NCBI GenBank assembly: GCA_033065855.1
Contig: JAVXUO010001311.1
Location: 372,001-436,000 of the forward strand
Length of the DNA: 64,000 bases
Direction of reading: 5' to 3'
Source: Escallonia rubra
Taxonomy: Eukaryota > Streptophyta > Magnoliopsida > Escalloniales > Escalloniaceae
Shown here: piece by piece, positions 13,794 to 25,029 of the stretch
Layout: every line of letters starts with the position of its first letter
Numbering within the stretch: the stretch's first letter is position 1
Program-made: the position numbers and the translations under genes
The notes under the pieces: generated by a model
Database searches by the model: none
Told to the model about the DNA's origin: nothing
The model's input: only the letters and a program-made list of their open reading frames with translations

Positions 13794-16700
13794 TTATCCC
13801 CTTATGAGTGTCAAGCCAATAGCTGTGACTACGAGAGTGGAGGGAACTCCAAATTTGAGATGGCTCGAGAAAGAGAGATTGTAGCCTAAGTGCTTAGCAC
13901 TGCGAGCCTGTTCGCACACGATCAAGTTGGCAGCTGATCCTAGTAGTGAGAGATTTCCTGCTACAGTGCTGACCCAAGCCAATATGAGCCATGCTTTCTT
14001 CTCATCAGCTGAAGATATTGCAGCTCCTGATGCGGCCACCTTTGCTCCGAGTAATAGAACTGAAAGCATAGAAAGGTTTACTCCATAGGCACCATAAATC
14101 CTAGCAGATACATGGTTCAAGAATGGCTACTGTGCGTTCGATAGTAAAACAACTAAATGAAGTTGGTACTTCACAAGAATCATTTTAAGCGAAAAATGCT
14201 AAATCCAGGAAACAAACGTGAAAGACGTGGAAAGCTCAATGTAGCCCTTGGCCATAAATCGGATATACATGTGTTTATGATAGAACCAAAAAGGATGGAA
14301 ATTTGTCCTAGTGATGAACTGTGTCATAAGTGTCAATATAATTACGTATAGTTCCCTGATTTCAGTGCAAGTACTTGATTTTTGTCAAGTGCTTGATTAA
14401 AAATTTCAATTCGGATGTTAAATTTATTTGAGGAGTCAAAAGAAACCACAAGAAGAAGCTCAAATAAAAGGAAATAAGTACCATAGCAAACTAGAGGTTT
14501 CCTTGCAAAAACACTATAAAAAAGTCCTAAATCACTACCAGAAAACAGTGCTAAACCAGGTACTTGGTTTCTAACAAATTTAAAAAAATGCTTAAGTTTG
14601 ATGATACGTTAAACCCATGTATTAGCTTAGGCCAATTGCGCACGGGCATTGAGGCTCACATGTTACTCCTTCAAAAGTTTAAAAGGACACACAAGCCATC
14701 ATTAGTCTGGAACCTGAAAACATCAACTTTTTTTTTGAATGATCTTTAAGAGTAATCACGAATCGCCTAAGAAGGTGTTCCCGACCTATCTTGGCCACAC
14801 CCATGGACCCACTGCGGGTCCCGTTTTGGCGACGCGTTGATATTGTCAACGGTCAATTTTCATTGCTTCCAACCGGTTGAAACGTGCACGCCGAAGTCAC
14901 GTGCACTTTTCTCATTTTTTACGATTCTTCTTCGCTAAGTTATTTTCGTGCAACTCCTTAGCAAGATGACCTCGGCGTGCCACAATCTTCGCAGCCCCTT
15001 TTTGTTCATCCGATCGCACATCTTCCCCCTTGGGGGTCGGCGTGCCTTAACCTTCATAGCCCCTTTTTGCTTAGCCGGTTGCACATCTTCCCCCTTGGGG
15101 GTCGGCGCGCCTCAACCTTTGCAGCACCTTTTTGCTCAGCCGGTCACACATCTTCCCCCCTTGGCGGTTCGCGCGCCTTAACCTTCGCAGCCCCTTTCTT
15201 GCTCAGCCGGTCGCACATCTTCCCCCTGCCTTCCCCCTTAAGGGTTGCGCCTTCCCCTTGGGGGGTTGGCCGCCTTCCCCCTTTGGGGGTTGGCTGCCCT
15301 TTCACCATTGCATGCTTACTTCTCTTTGCCTCCGCCATGCGCCGTCCACAGCGTTCATCGCCCGAGCGCCGACTCCGCGACTCTCGTCGTCCGCGCCCGG
15401 GCGTGGCGAGGGGTGGACGACGCCCGAGCTCCGTCTCCGTGACACCCATCGCCGCGCCCTTGCGCGGACTCTCGCGTCTCGTGCCCCGGCACTACGCTCG
15501 CCACAGAAGTCGCCGCACCTGTGCGCCGTTTCAATGTCACGTGCCCCAGGTACTACACACTCTGCCGCGCCTATGCCCCGTGCCGCTGATACAGTCGCGC
15601 CCCCTAACTCTCTAACACACTAACATGCCGTGGGCACCGCACATAGTCTGCCGCGCCCATGCGCCACGCTGCTTATGCAGTCGCGCCCCCTGACATCCTC
15701 TCACACTACGACGTCCCTTGCGTTAGTCTATCCTTTCACCACACCATGCGCACCTTACCTTGGTAGTGGAACATGCTTTGACCCATTACCCAAAGTGTGC
15801 AGCATCCCGCGGGGATAGGCGACTCCTCCTGGACACTATCTTCGCCAGGGAGCTCTAAGTGCTCCAGCATGAAGGCTCCCCTTCTGCCAGGTAAATGGCT
15901 CCTCCGGGATGCTACCTCGGCTCGTCGGGTAGGCGACTCCTCTGGGACACTACCTTGGCGCGCTCCGAGTGCTCATGCACAAGGACTCACCCGCGGGGAT
16001 GGGCGACTCCTCCAGGACATTATCTCCGCTAGGGAGCTCCCCGTGCGCCGGCACGAAGACTCCCCTTCCGCCAGGTAGACGGCTCCTTCGGGATGCTACT
16101 TCGGCTCGTCGGGTAGGGGACTCCTCCGGGACACTACCTTGGCGCGCTTCGAGTGCTCCGGCACAAGGAATCATTCTGCGGGGATAAGTGACTCCTCCGG
16201 GACACTATTGCCGCTAGGGAGCTCCAACTCCCCTTCGGCCGGACGCTACCTCGGCCCATCGGGTAGGCAACTCTTCTGGAACACTATCTCGACGTGTCTG
16301 GCAGACGACTTCTTCCGGACACTACCTCGGCCCGTCGGGTAGGCAACTCCTCCGGGACACTATCTCGACGTGTCTGGCATACGACTTCTTCCGGACACTG
16401 CCTCGGCCCGTCGGGTAGGCAACTCCTCCGGGACACTATCTCGACGTGTCTGGCAGACGACTTATTCCGGACACTGCCTCGGCCCGTCGGGTAGGCAACT
16501 CTTCCGGGACACTATCTCGATGTGTCTGGCAGACGACTTCTTCCGGACACTGCCTCGGCCCGTCGGGTAGGCAACTCTTCCGGGACACTATCTCGATGTG
16601 TCTGGCAGACGACTTCTTCCGGACACTGCCTCGGCCCGTCGGGTAGGCAACTCTTCCGGGACACTATCTCGATGTGTCTGGCAGACGACTTCTTCCGGAC

Positions 16701-19386
16701 ACTGCCTCGGCCCATCGGGTAGGCAACTCTTCTGGGACACTATCTCGACGTGTCTGGCAGACGACTTCTTCCGGACACTACCTCGGCCCACCGGGTAGGT
16801 GACTCCTCCAGAAAACTACCTTGGCGCGCTCTGAGTGCTAAGGCACAAGGACTAACCTACGAGATAGGTGACTCCCCCAGGACACTATCTCGGCCAGGGT
16901 GTCTGCGTGACTAGCCTACGTGCTCCGGCACTGGGGGCTTTCATCGACACCCCTAGGGACTATGACCCCCGGGTCACTGCATTCATTATGGCACATCAGC
17001 ATACTTGGCATCTGACTCGGACTGCATTCATTGTGGCACCTCTACGCCCACTTTCTTTGTCATCAGGAGGTAAGCATTTAAAAAGTCCTAGCTAGGTTTT
17101 TCAAAACCAATAGCTCGTTCAATAGTTAAGTTGTTGAATTATTGCCTACAGCTAAATGCAAACCTCTTGTGAGCTGTAAAATGAATTAATTTTAAGCTGA
17201 GCATTTTACAAGTGACATTACAGTAATAAAGTAGAGTAGGCTTAGAGTTTTGAGGTCTTGAATATCCTACACTTCTGGAAGAGTTGCTTATGTCTCATTG
17301 TGTCTAATAGCCTTTTCTGATTTCTGTAAGGCATTACCTCTTTAACAGGTTGCACCTTGTAAACTTTTAGAAAATTCAGCTATCTGTTGTCATCAGAGGT
17401 TAATCATTTACATCTTTTGGCAAATACTCTGCCTAAACACTCAAGATTACACCTACTAATAGACAATTGGTATATCCTTTCTTTCGTCTATTGCTTCATC
17501 AATAATTATCTTTGGTGATTATGCAATTGGTAACATTCACTCATCCCAAAGGTATCCGCTGCACGTCTAAAACCAAATGACCGCATTACTCAAGATCTAG
17601 AACAACAATTTTCTAAAAACAACCAAGCTGTACTAGAGAAGGTAACAGTTTTGAAGAGTTTAGGTTTGATTTAGCTAGCTCTTGCATTGCTTTGAAAATG
17701 CAACCAACATGAGTATAACAGCGTGCAGCATTATCCACAAGATAAATAAAAATTAATCAAACAACTTAATATCTATAAAGTTTATCTGATCGAGAAATTG
17801 TTGGAGTCAAACGAAAGAACAAAAATAAGGAGAAAACTAGATGTGTAGCATCCTCGTACCTGTTGGTACGTTTGAAGCCACGTTTGAAAGAAGAAGTACG
17901 ACAACAGCAAGAACTACTATCCCACTAATGCGATCAATCTGTGCACGAGGTTCCATAAAATCCCATAGAGTGCTTGGAATCCCGGTTTTGTTAAAGCCAT
18001 CGACAGTAATGAACATCCCACAAAAGAATATTAGGAGTGAATAAGATACCTAGGTAACGAAGAGAAAAAAAGTGAAAATCTTTACTTTTGGCAAAGAAGA
18101 AAATAGGATCTTCCATATGCTGTATGATAAATGAAAATCAAAGCATTGCAGGAGCTAGAAGTGGAAGAACTGCTTTGCACATAGTTGTGCTATACCTTTT
18201 CCAAGCAGGGCCGAGCATCCTTAAAATCAAGAACCACAAGAGCAAGCGCAGCCGTAACTGCAGTCCATGACATATTCAAACCCATCAGCAGCGAAATTAG
18301 CATTCCAACGGTAACAAGATAAACACCCGCTTTCCACAACAATCTTTTCCATCTTGGGACTTTCTCTTCATTTTCATCCAAAGACTTGATAGAATCTGAA
18401 TCTATCAATCCGTTCACAGATGACACCATGCTCGAAAGGACACTTCCATCCTTTCTTTGCGAAAGACCATCCTTAGTCACTTCCTTTGATGCATTTGAAC
18501 TCCTCGCAGATTCGATTTCCTCACTAGAAGCCTTGTGGAATTCATTCTCACTTGAAACTACACGGTTTCTAAGAGTATCAGCATGACTTATGTTCCCATT
18601 GAGATTGGGAGAGCTGTGCACAGTCACAGATTCCAATGTTGAATTAAGTTCACGAGAGTTCACGGATGTAAGATGTGACATTGTTGCAGGTGAAAAACGA
18701 TGGGAATTCACGTCATCCTCGGCAACCACTTCCTTGGTAGCATCTTCTTCATCTTTCTGAACAGATAACAACTTCCAATACATGCATAAAAGAATAAAGG
18801 CATTCCCCAAAACACCCACGAGCATCGCAGGAAAAATCCCAATTAAGAAATTCCCAAAAGAAATCTTACTCTGAACGGCTATAACCAGGTTTTGGGGGTT
18901 ACCAATTGGAGTTGTTGAGGACCCAATATTAGCACTTGAGGCAAGGGCTAATAAGAATGGTTGGGGTGGGAGGTTATGTTGCCTTGCGATTTTCAACACA
19001 AACTCAGTCAAGACAACGCAAGTGGTATCATTGGTAAAAAGAGCACTGGAAATGGCAGAAATCAAGCATATTCGACAAAGTAAGTCCTTGGCTCCCTTGC
19101 TTTTCCATTGCAGCAGTTTACCTAAGTACTTGAACATGTCAGCTCTTTCAAGATAGACACTAACAACCATTGTCCCAAAGAGCAGACCCAGAATAGGAAG
19201 ATCAATAGCAGCATACGCTTCATCTGGAGTTATAACTTGGAAAACGACCATTAGCATTGCCCCAAGAAGGGAACCAGCCGTCCTCCCAATCGGCATGAAA
19301 GGCACTGCCGGAAAAACTGCCAACATCCAGAAGACGGCAAATGCAATTGAGCCTAGAACCACTTTCACAGTAGTAGCCATTGCCAT
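13794..19386 (-). CDS. ArsB/LSI2-type anion or metalloid efflux transporter
   Basis: Integral membrane transporter of the ArsB/NhaD (ion transporter) superfamily; plant relatives include the silicon and arsenite effluxer LSI2 and Arabidopsis At1g02260 (family knowledge). Three exons fit exactly: 19386-18196, 18049-17860, 14059-13794, totalling 1647 nt, 548 residues plus stop. Exon 1 carries hydrophobic segments, the signature [18 protein letters not shown] and a hydrophilic Ser/Glu-rich central loop (about residues 210-345). Exon 2 encodes a membrane segment with ILLGG-like replacement LLIFFCGMF and ends NVPT; exon 3 completes [16 protein letters not shown] and ends in a short tail. Junctions are GT-AG (GTATAG, GTACGA donors). 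Intron 2 is 3.8 kb and contains a GC-rich repeat insert. The substrate (silicate, arsenite or another ion) cannot be read from sequence. Confidence 0.9.
14990..15235. repeat. 65-bp tandem repeat, about four copies
   Basis: The phrase CACATCTTCCCC recurs at 15017, 15082, 15147 and 15214, each preceded by TTTTGCTCAGCCGGT-like sequence and followed by TTGGGGGTCGGCG in the better copies. Period is 65-67 bp. A shorter derivative (CCTTCCCC..GGGGGTT) continues to about 15300. Confidence 0.85.
16251..16800. repeat. 76-bp minisatellite, seven full copies plus a partial
   Basis: Units starting TCGGCCC begin at 16251, 16327, 16403, 16479, 16555, 16631 and 16707, with a partial at 16783. Each contains GTCGGGTAGGCAACTC, GGGACACTATCTCGA and TGTCTGGCAGACGACTT. 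The middle units are almost identical, and degenerate relatives (GGCGACTCCTCCGGGACACT-like) extend back to about 15810. As 76 is not a multiple of 3, the reading frame shifts each unit, which argues against protein coding. Confidence 0.92.
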
Positions 19387-19399
19387 CTTTGCAACTTTG

Positions 19400-22300
19400 A
19401 ACTTTATGTAGCCTAAAGCCTTTTATTAACAGAAGACTTCACTTTTTTACTATATTAGCAATAACAATTCCATTCTCCATCTTTTGCACTTCTCCACATA
19501 AATTAACAAATGTCCTGAAATTTGAAAGCAAAATGATAATAAAATCTGATTAGAGATATTATTTATGAGATACTATACATTCAAGAGCAACCAAACATGT
19601 GGAGTGCAAAAAAGCAAGTACCCAGCAATTACTACAAGACGGGTGACATGCATTGCTTTTGTGGTTCAACTTGGGGCAGCGTACAAGGATTTCAATATAC
19701 AAACAGTTGATAAACAATTCACACCCATGATGCCAAAATTCGTGAAGCGAACTATATAGAACAGTAATCAATACTCAGAGAACGGTTTCTTTGCTTTTCA
19801 AGAGAAGCAAGAAAATTCAGAGTGAAATACAAGAACATTGAGGTAGCAAATGGAACAAGCACAACTGAACAACCTTCAAGAGAATGCTCCTTCATAGGAG
19901 TCTTGAGCTCAGTCCAGAGAAACCCAGAAGAAGACGATGATGATTTCTCACCTGAACCAGAAAGGCACTCTGCAGCCAAATTCAACTGGCAAGGGACTAA
20001 ACAACAATAAAATGGGTCTCATCTGCATCAGCATGTCCACTTAATAATTCTTCCAAGCTAACACTGGAAACAGTTTCTGGTAATTATAGTAGGAGTATTT
20101 CTCTAGTTAAACCAAGTTAATGTTACAGACCGGCCGACTGTGGGCTTCAAACATGCGATGGCTTTTCATGACACGTCAATGCCGTGTGGAATTCTAAAAC
20201 TGTTGTCATATGCACCGCCAGCAATAATTTAAGTCTAACATGGCTTTCCGGCTTCCGGACCAGATTTTGATATAGTTAACATTGTTGACCCTCGCACACC
20301 CGGCATCTCTTTTAATCAATCTGCATAGGTACCCGTGAAGAACCAACAGCAAAATCCTACACGCTAACGCACGGGTCAGAGCAATCAATATTAGATGAAA
20401 CTCTGAATATTAATACTGGAACTAGAATACTAATACTGGAACTATTTTTCAATAGTTGTAAAATATAGCTTATATCTTTTGGACATTATTGCTCTTGCAA
20501 TCAGAAAATTTACTGTTTGATATATATAGATATCGATGTATATTTGAATATAGGGTCCGATTTATATCTAACGCCAAAAATATTCAGTGGTCCATCCAGC
20601 CCTCTGTCTGTGATTGTGGACGGGCCAGATCACGACTAACCGCGGGTAATCTGGGCTGTCCAGATCACCGTGGACGGCTGTATGAGAAGCTAAATAAATA
20701 CAGACTTATCGAGTGTTAGATGTGAATCGATCATATATATATATATATATATATATTGATGGAGATGAGGAGAGGTGATGGGTAGGGATGTCAATGAGGC
20801 GGGTTGGATGTGGATCTTATAAGATCCGCGCCCGCCCCGCTACCCCTGAAATCCCACCCCGCCTCGCCCCGCACCGGGTTATATAATCTTAATACCATAT
20901 CCGACCTAAAATACTTTAGAAAACCCATCCCCGCCCCGCTCTTATGCCTCGAAACCCGTCCAAACCCGCCCCGCTTGCTTTGGCACTTGGCAGAATTGTT
21001 TTGTGACCTTACATTTCAATAATTTTATACTAAAAAATTGTATCATCAAAAGAAATAAAATAAAGAGAGATCAAATTAATGTCCAAAATCCTACAAGATT
21101 AATAGATTAGATTACATCACAGTTCGAATAAATGATACCACAATTCAAATAGATTACACATTTTCAAAATAGCTTAACTTCAATACAAATTCTGCAAAAC
21201 AATCACTTAAGAGTAGCAAATACGAATACAAATACAACAAATAGCACAACGATTTCCAAAGCAACTTAGTCCAGTTGGTCCTCACTCCAAATACAAATGG
21301 AGTCACTATTCACTGTTAAAAGTTAAAAGGAAAAAATAACGTTAAAATAAATAGATAAAAGAAGGTAAAGAGTCAAATTGAAATGAAGAACAAATTGTAG
21401 AAGGAGTCTTACATCCGTAACACATGAGTTGTCCCCACTGATGGGTCAATTTTGTAATAATAGTGTGATGAAGATGAGTGTTAGATTTGAATATGTAATC
21501 AAGCCATTAGAATTTTGATGGAGACCGTCAATTTTGTAATAATAGTGTGAGAAGGACATGTATATTTTTTTTATTTTATGATGGAGATGAGGAGAGGTTG
21601 ACTTTGATTGGTTCATTGTAAAAGATTGAAAAGAAAAAAGCTTGAGCTTACCCGATAAAGAGCTTGGGTTTGCGAAATTGAAAAGAAAAAAAGAAAAAAG
21701 AGGAAACAAAACCATTGCCTTGGATCTTTCATTACAATATTAAATCAACCTCATTAAGATGTTAGTTTTATGCCTTTCATGGTTTTTTTTTTCTTTTTTT
21801 TTTGTCATTAAACATATATTTCAATTATAGTTAACAATTTGTCATGATAAGTGATAGCACAAAATATTAATTATTGCCGCAAGACTTTGAGAACTCAACT
21901 ATCATGCATGAACTACCTTTGCACTCCTTAGGATTAAAGTAAAGAAATATTTTGATTGCAACTCTGTAGTTAAAATAGCTTATGGTCCTCTATACAATGA
22001 TTATTGATTAGCGCAAAATATTATTGATTGCGTTTGTGCATATATCTTTAGCCACCGCATTAGTAAAAAAAATTACTAAGCGTATTTACCGACTATAATG
22101 TATCATATAGTGGAGATTGTAAACTCTTCGTACAATCAAATTATAATCAAAACTTTATCTTAAAGTAAACAGAGCTCGCTAGCATGTTTCTAGATAATTG
22201 GTTTCACAGGTTTCTCTACACATTCTAATCCTTTTTGGGTTTTTGCTCGGGATGCGTCCGTGTTAAGCCAATGAAAATGTCCATTTTTGTTGGTATATAC

Positions 22301-23000
22301 CTTCTAGTGACATTTTGTCATGCCTTTTATTTGCGTTTTTAAATCTATAGTGACGAAAATTGCAAACTGAACTAATTTATTAGAAATATACCTCAAACTT
22401 AGATGTGATTATTCCAAAATGTTTAATAATCTAAGAAAAACCTTAAGGTAGGATAAATCAGCACTTTTTATTTTAAATTTGTATTTGTCACTTTACAAGA
22501 ATTAGGAATAAAACCCTGAAAGAAAAAGACCGAAGTGGAACGGACGTGGAGTTAGATAAAGAAATAGTGTAACATTGACCTAACAAAATTTCAAAGGCTT
22601 GATTACTGGAATAAATACAGCTCCACATCCATGCATTTTACCTTTCGAAGCTCAGAGTATCCTGTGATTTTACCTTGACGTCTCAAATGCTAGTACACAT
22701 CATAACATGTCGAAAAAAATGAAATTTAACATCGCTAATGCGCTTTTAAGCTGTATCAGGGTGCTAACAAGCATATGAGGTGTAACTTTACACTATTGTG
22801 AGACAAAAGAAGGCGAATTCAGTTAAAACCAATTTTTTACGTTAAAGTTGATTTAGTTTCATTTTCTATAGCCAATGCCCAGATTCTTTTTTTAAATATA
22901 TTTTTAATCGTGCCATTCACAATTTAGGCTTCAAGAGGGACATCAGCAGCTTTCTTTATGCTATTTGTGATATCTCTTGGTTTGCTTCTCTCTTTGGTAA
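19400..23000. other. Spacer upstream of transporter gene
   Basis: The first 600 bp should contain the transporter's promoter and 5' leader; short upstream frames on the minus strand are not conserved domains. Further right the DNA is AT-rich with a TA microsatellite (20732-20756), a fragment of the TAGGGATG repeat family (20783 onward), and at about 20625-20680 a fragment (CCAGATCAC, TAACCGC) resembling the small element at 60164-60319. No gene seen. Confidence 0.5.
20757..21598. repeat. 20-bp direct repeats flanking a TAGGGATG-type fragment
   Basis: TGATGGAGATGAGGAGAGGT occurs exactly at 20757-20776 and 21579-21598. Seven bases after the left copy begins TAGGGATGTCAATG (20783), the terminus of a repeat family also present at 37779-38690, followed by GGGCGGG-type sequence to about 20990. 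Inside, GTCAATTTTGTAATAATAGTGTGA also occurs twice, about 82 bp apart (21447 and 21529). The family's other terminus (CCATCCCTA) is not seen. Confidence 0.6.
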
Positions 23001-23007
23001 GACTTAT

Positions 23008-23265
23008 GGGCTATGTTTGGCGCGCGGGATAAGACCCCGGATAGGATAAAAATAATCCTATCCGGCGTTTGGACACGCACTTAGTCCCCGGATAAGGTAT
23101 CATTTGGACTTGTTTTATCCCCCTTGAGTGGGATAAAATAATACCTGGGGGGGGGGGGGGGTATTAAATTAGTCCAGATGAGGTCGGACTAAAATGAATG
23201 GGACCCACCTCACTTTTCTTCCTCTTTCCCTTCAACGCCATATATACATATACATTGCGCGTGTG

Positions 23266-23296
<31 letters not shown>

Positions 23297-23297
23297 C

Positions 23298-23351
<54 letters not shown>

Positions 23352-23753
23352 ATATGCTGTATATATATGTGTGTATATATATATATATATATAGGTATAT
23401 ATATGTGGATATAAGTATATATATATATATATATACTTATATCCACATATATATACCTATATATATATATGTATATATAGGTATATATATGTGGATATAA
23501 GTATATATATAAGTATATATATATATATGTGTATATAGGTATATATATACTGTATATACATATGTTATACGTGTGTGTGTGGATATATATATATATATAT
23601 ATATATATTACTTTGTAAATTGCATATCTGACTTATAATCCGGACTTGGTCCAAACGCTGGATAGGATTTCTTACTTATCCAATGGTATAGCTTGTCCGG
23701 CCTTATCCGGCCTTATCCGGTCCTTATCCTTATCCTTATCGCCAAACGCAGCC
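23008..23753. mobile_element. Inverted-repeat element with TA-microsatellite core
   Basis: The ends are GGGCTATGTTTGGC (23008-23021) and GCCAAACGCAGCC (23741-23753), an imperfect inverted pair. Subterminal sequences are also inverted (ATCCTATCCGGCGTTTGGAC near the left, GTCCAAACGCTGGATAGGAT near the right). The core is a (TA)n/(CA)n microsatellite (about 23258-23608) and a poly-G run (23149-23160). No coding capacity. Confidence 0.65.
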
Positions 23754-24372
23754 AAGAGGTACAAGGACTTTATTACTGAAGGGAATATTACAAGGGAAAA
23801 AAAAAAAATTTGTTTGGCTCAACAAGACCGCTAAAAGCAACGCATACCTTCTGCGAGACACTACCAGAAATGACGAGGATTACGATTAGTTCGAAGAAGG
23901 CGTGCAGGATGTACGAAAAACAATAGAGATAATGTGCACGGAGGATGACAAATCAATGACACCTCCCAAGTGTAGTAGTGTTATGTTGATATACATCGAT
24001 AAATGTGTTTATACTAGTATCCGTTCGTGTAAAGCAACCTCAGATAAATGTGTTTATATTAGTACATTTTTCCGTGTATGTGTTTATACTAGTACCTTTC
24101 CGTGTATAGCAACTTTAGAGTCGCCCGTGAATTAAGTGTATAATTCGATAACCGTTAAAATTGTACAAAAGTAGGTATACTCTGTAGGTCTCTAACTAAA
24201 TTTAGAAGGCGGAAACAGTGCATGATGTTTATAAAGAATAAAGAATAATGTAAAAAGTACGAAATATAGAGAGATGTTTCAAATTGGTTGAACTGCGGTC
24301 AAATCAGTTTTCGATTATTTTCTAAATTCTGAATGAAACATTTGGAATGTTTTGCCTTAAAAACTTATGGGT

Positions 24373-25021
24373 TTAGGCTTCGTTTGACAAATTTTTTTTT
24401 TTTGGTTTTCAGTTTTTAAAGAGCAGTTTTTTAAAGAGTAGCTTAAATTTTTTTTTTATAAAAACAAGTGGGTGTTTGATAACCCCTTTTTTTTTAGGTT
24501 TTTTTTTTTTTGGTGTTTGGTAAGCCTTTTTTTTTTGTTTTTTTTTTTTTGGTGGTTTGCGGTGGTGGTGGTGGGGTGCAGCGGTGGTGGCCGGTGGTGG
24601 TGGTGGTGGCCGGAGGTGGCTGCCAGCAGTCGCCGGCGGTGGTGGCCGGCGGCCGGAGGTGGTGGCCGGCGGCCGGAGGTGGCTGCCGGCAGTCGCCGGC
24701 GGTGGTCGCCGGCGGCCGGAGGTGGCAGCCGGCTGTCTCCGGCGGTGGCCGCCGGCGGCCGGAGGTGGCTGCCGGCAGTCTCCGACGGTGGTCGCCTGAG
24801 GTGGCTGCTGGCGGTGGGAGGGTGGTGGTGGTGGTCTAAGAAAAAAAAACCAAAAGTGAAAAAAAAACCAGTTTCTGGAGTTTTTTTTTTCTCTCTTTTT
24901 TACTCTTCAGTTTAAAAACTGGTTTTTAAACTTAAAAACAAAATGGTTACTAAACGCTCCTTTTTTTTCAGTTTTTAAAAACTGAAAAAAGAGGAAATTT
25001 TTTTTGTCAAACCTAGCCTAA
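24373..25021. mobile_element. Inverted-repeat element with GGT/CCGG-rich core
   Basis: The ends are TTAGGCTTCGTTTGACAAA (24373-24391) and the complement of TTAGGCTAGGTTTGACAAA (25003-25021), two mismatches in 19. Inside each end lie long T or A runs (CAGTTTTTAAA-type, also inverted). The middle (24550-24835) is a GC-rich array of GGTGGTGG and CCGGCGGCCGGAGGTGG modules. Long open frames across this array in several frames are a composition effect, not genes. Confidence 0.7.
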
Positions 25022-25029
25022 GAGTACAT

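Larger units (their letters stand above)
14776..17070. mobile_element. GC-rich repeat-rich insert in transporter intron 2
   Basis: Within an AT-rich intron about 2.3 kb is strongly GC-rich. It consists of a 65-bp tandem array (about 14990-15235), a GC-rich non-repetitive core (15300-15760) and a 76-bp minisatellite with degenerate relatives (15800-16900). Possible ends are TGTTCCCGACC at 14776 and GTCATCA at about 17066, flanked by GAAGG and GGAGG, which would suit a solo LTR (TG...CA, imperfect 5-bp duplication). That reading is only a hypothesis. Long frames inside are low-complexity and continue in several frames, so I do not call a gene. Confidence 0.5.

Noticed and set aside
14977-15615. 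212-codon open frame in the GC-rich insert
   Set aside because: It runs through a tandem repeat and GC-rich DNA with overlapping long frames in other phases; no domain is visible.
16251-16800. CRISPR-like array
   Set aside because: Units are contiguous with no unique spacers, in a plant nuclear gene intron; it is a minisatellite.
23194-23500. Tyr/Ile-rich open frames
   Set aside because: They are translations of a TA microsatellite.
24472-24915. Gly/Arg/Trp-rich open frames up to 147 codons
   Set aside because: They arise from the GGTGG/CCGG array in all plus frames inside a transposon-like element.
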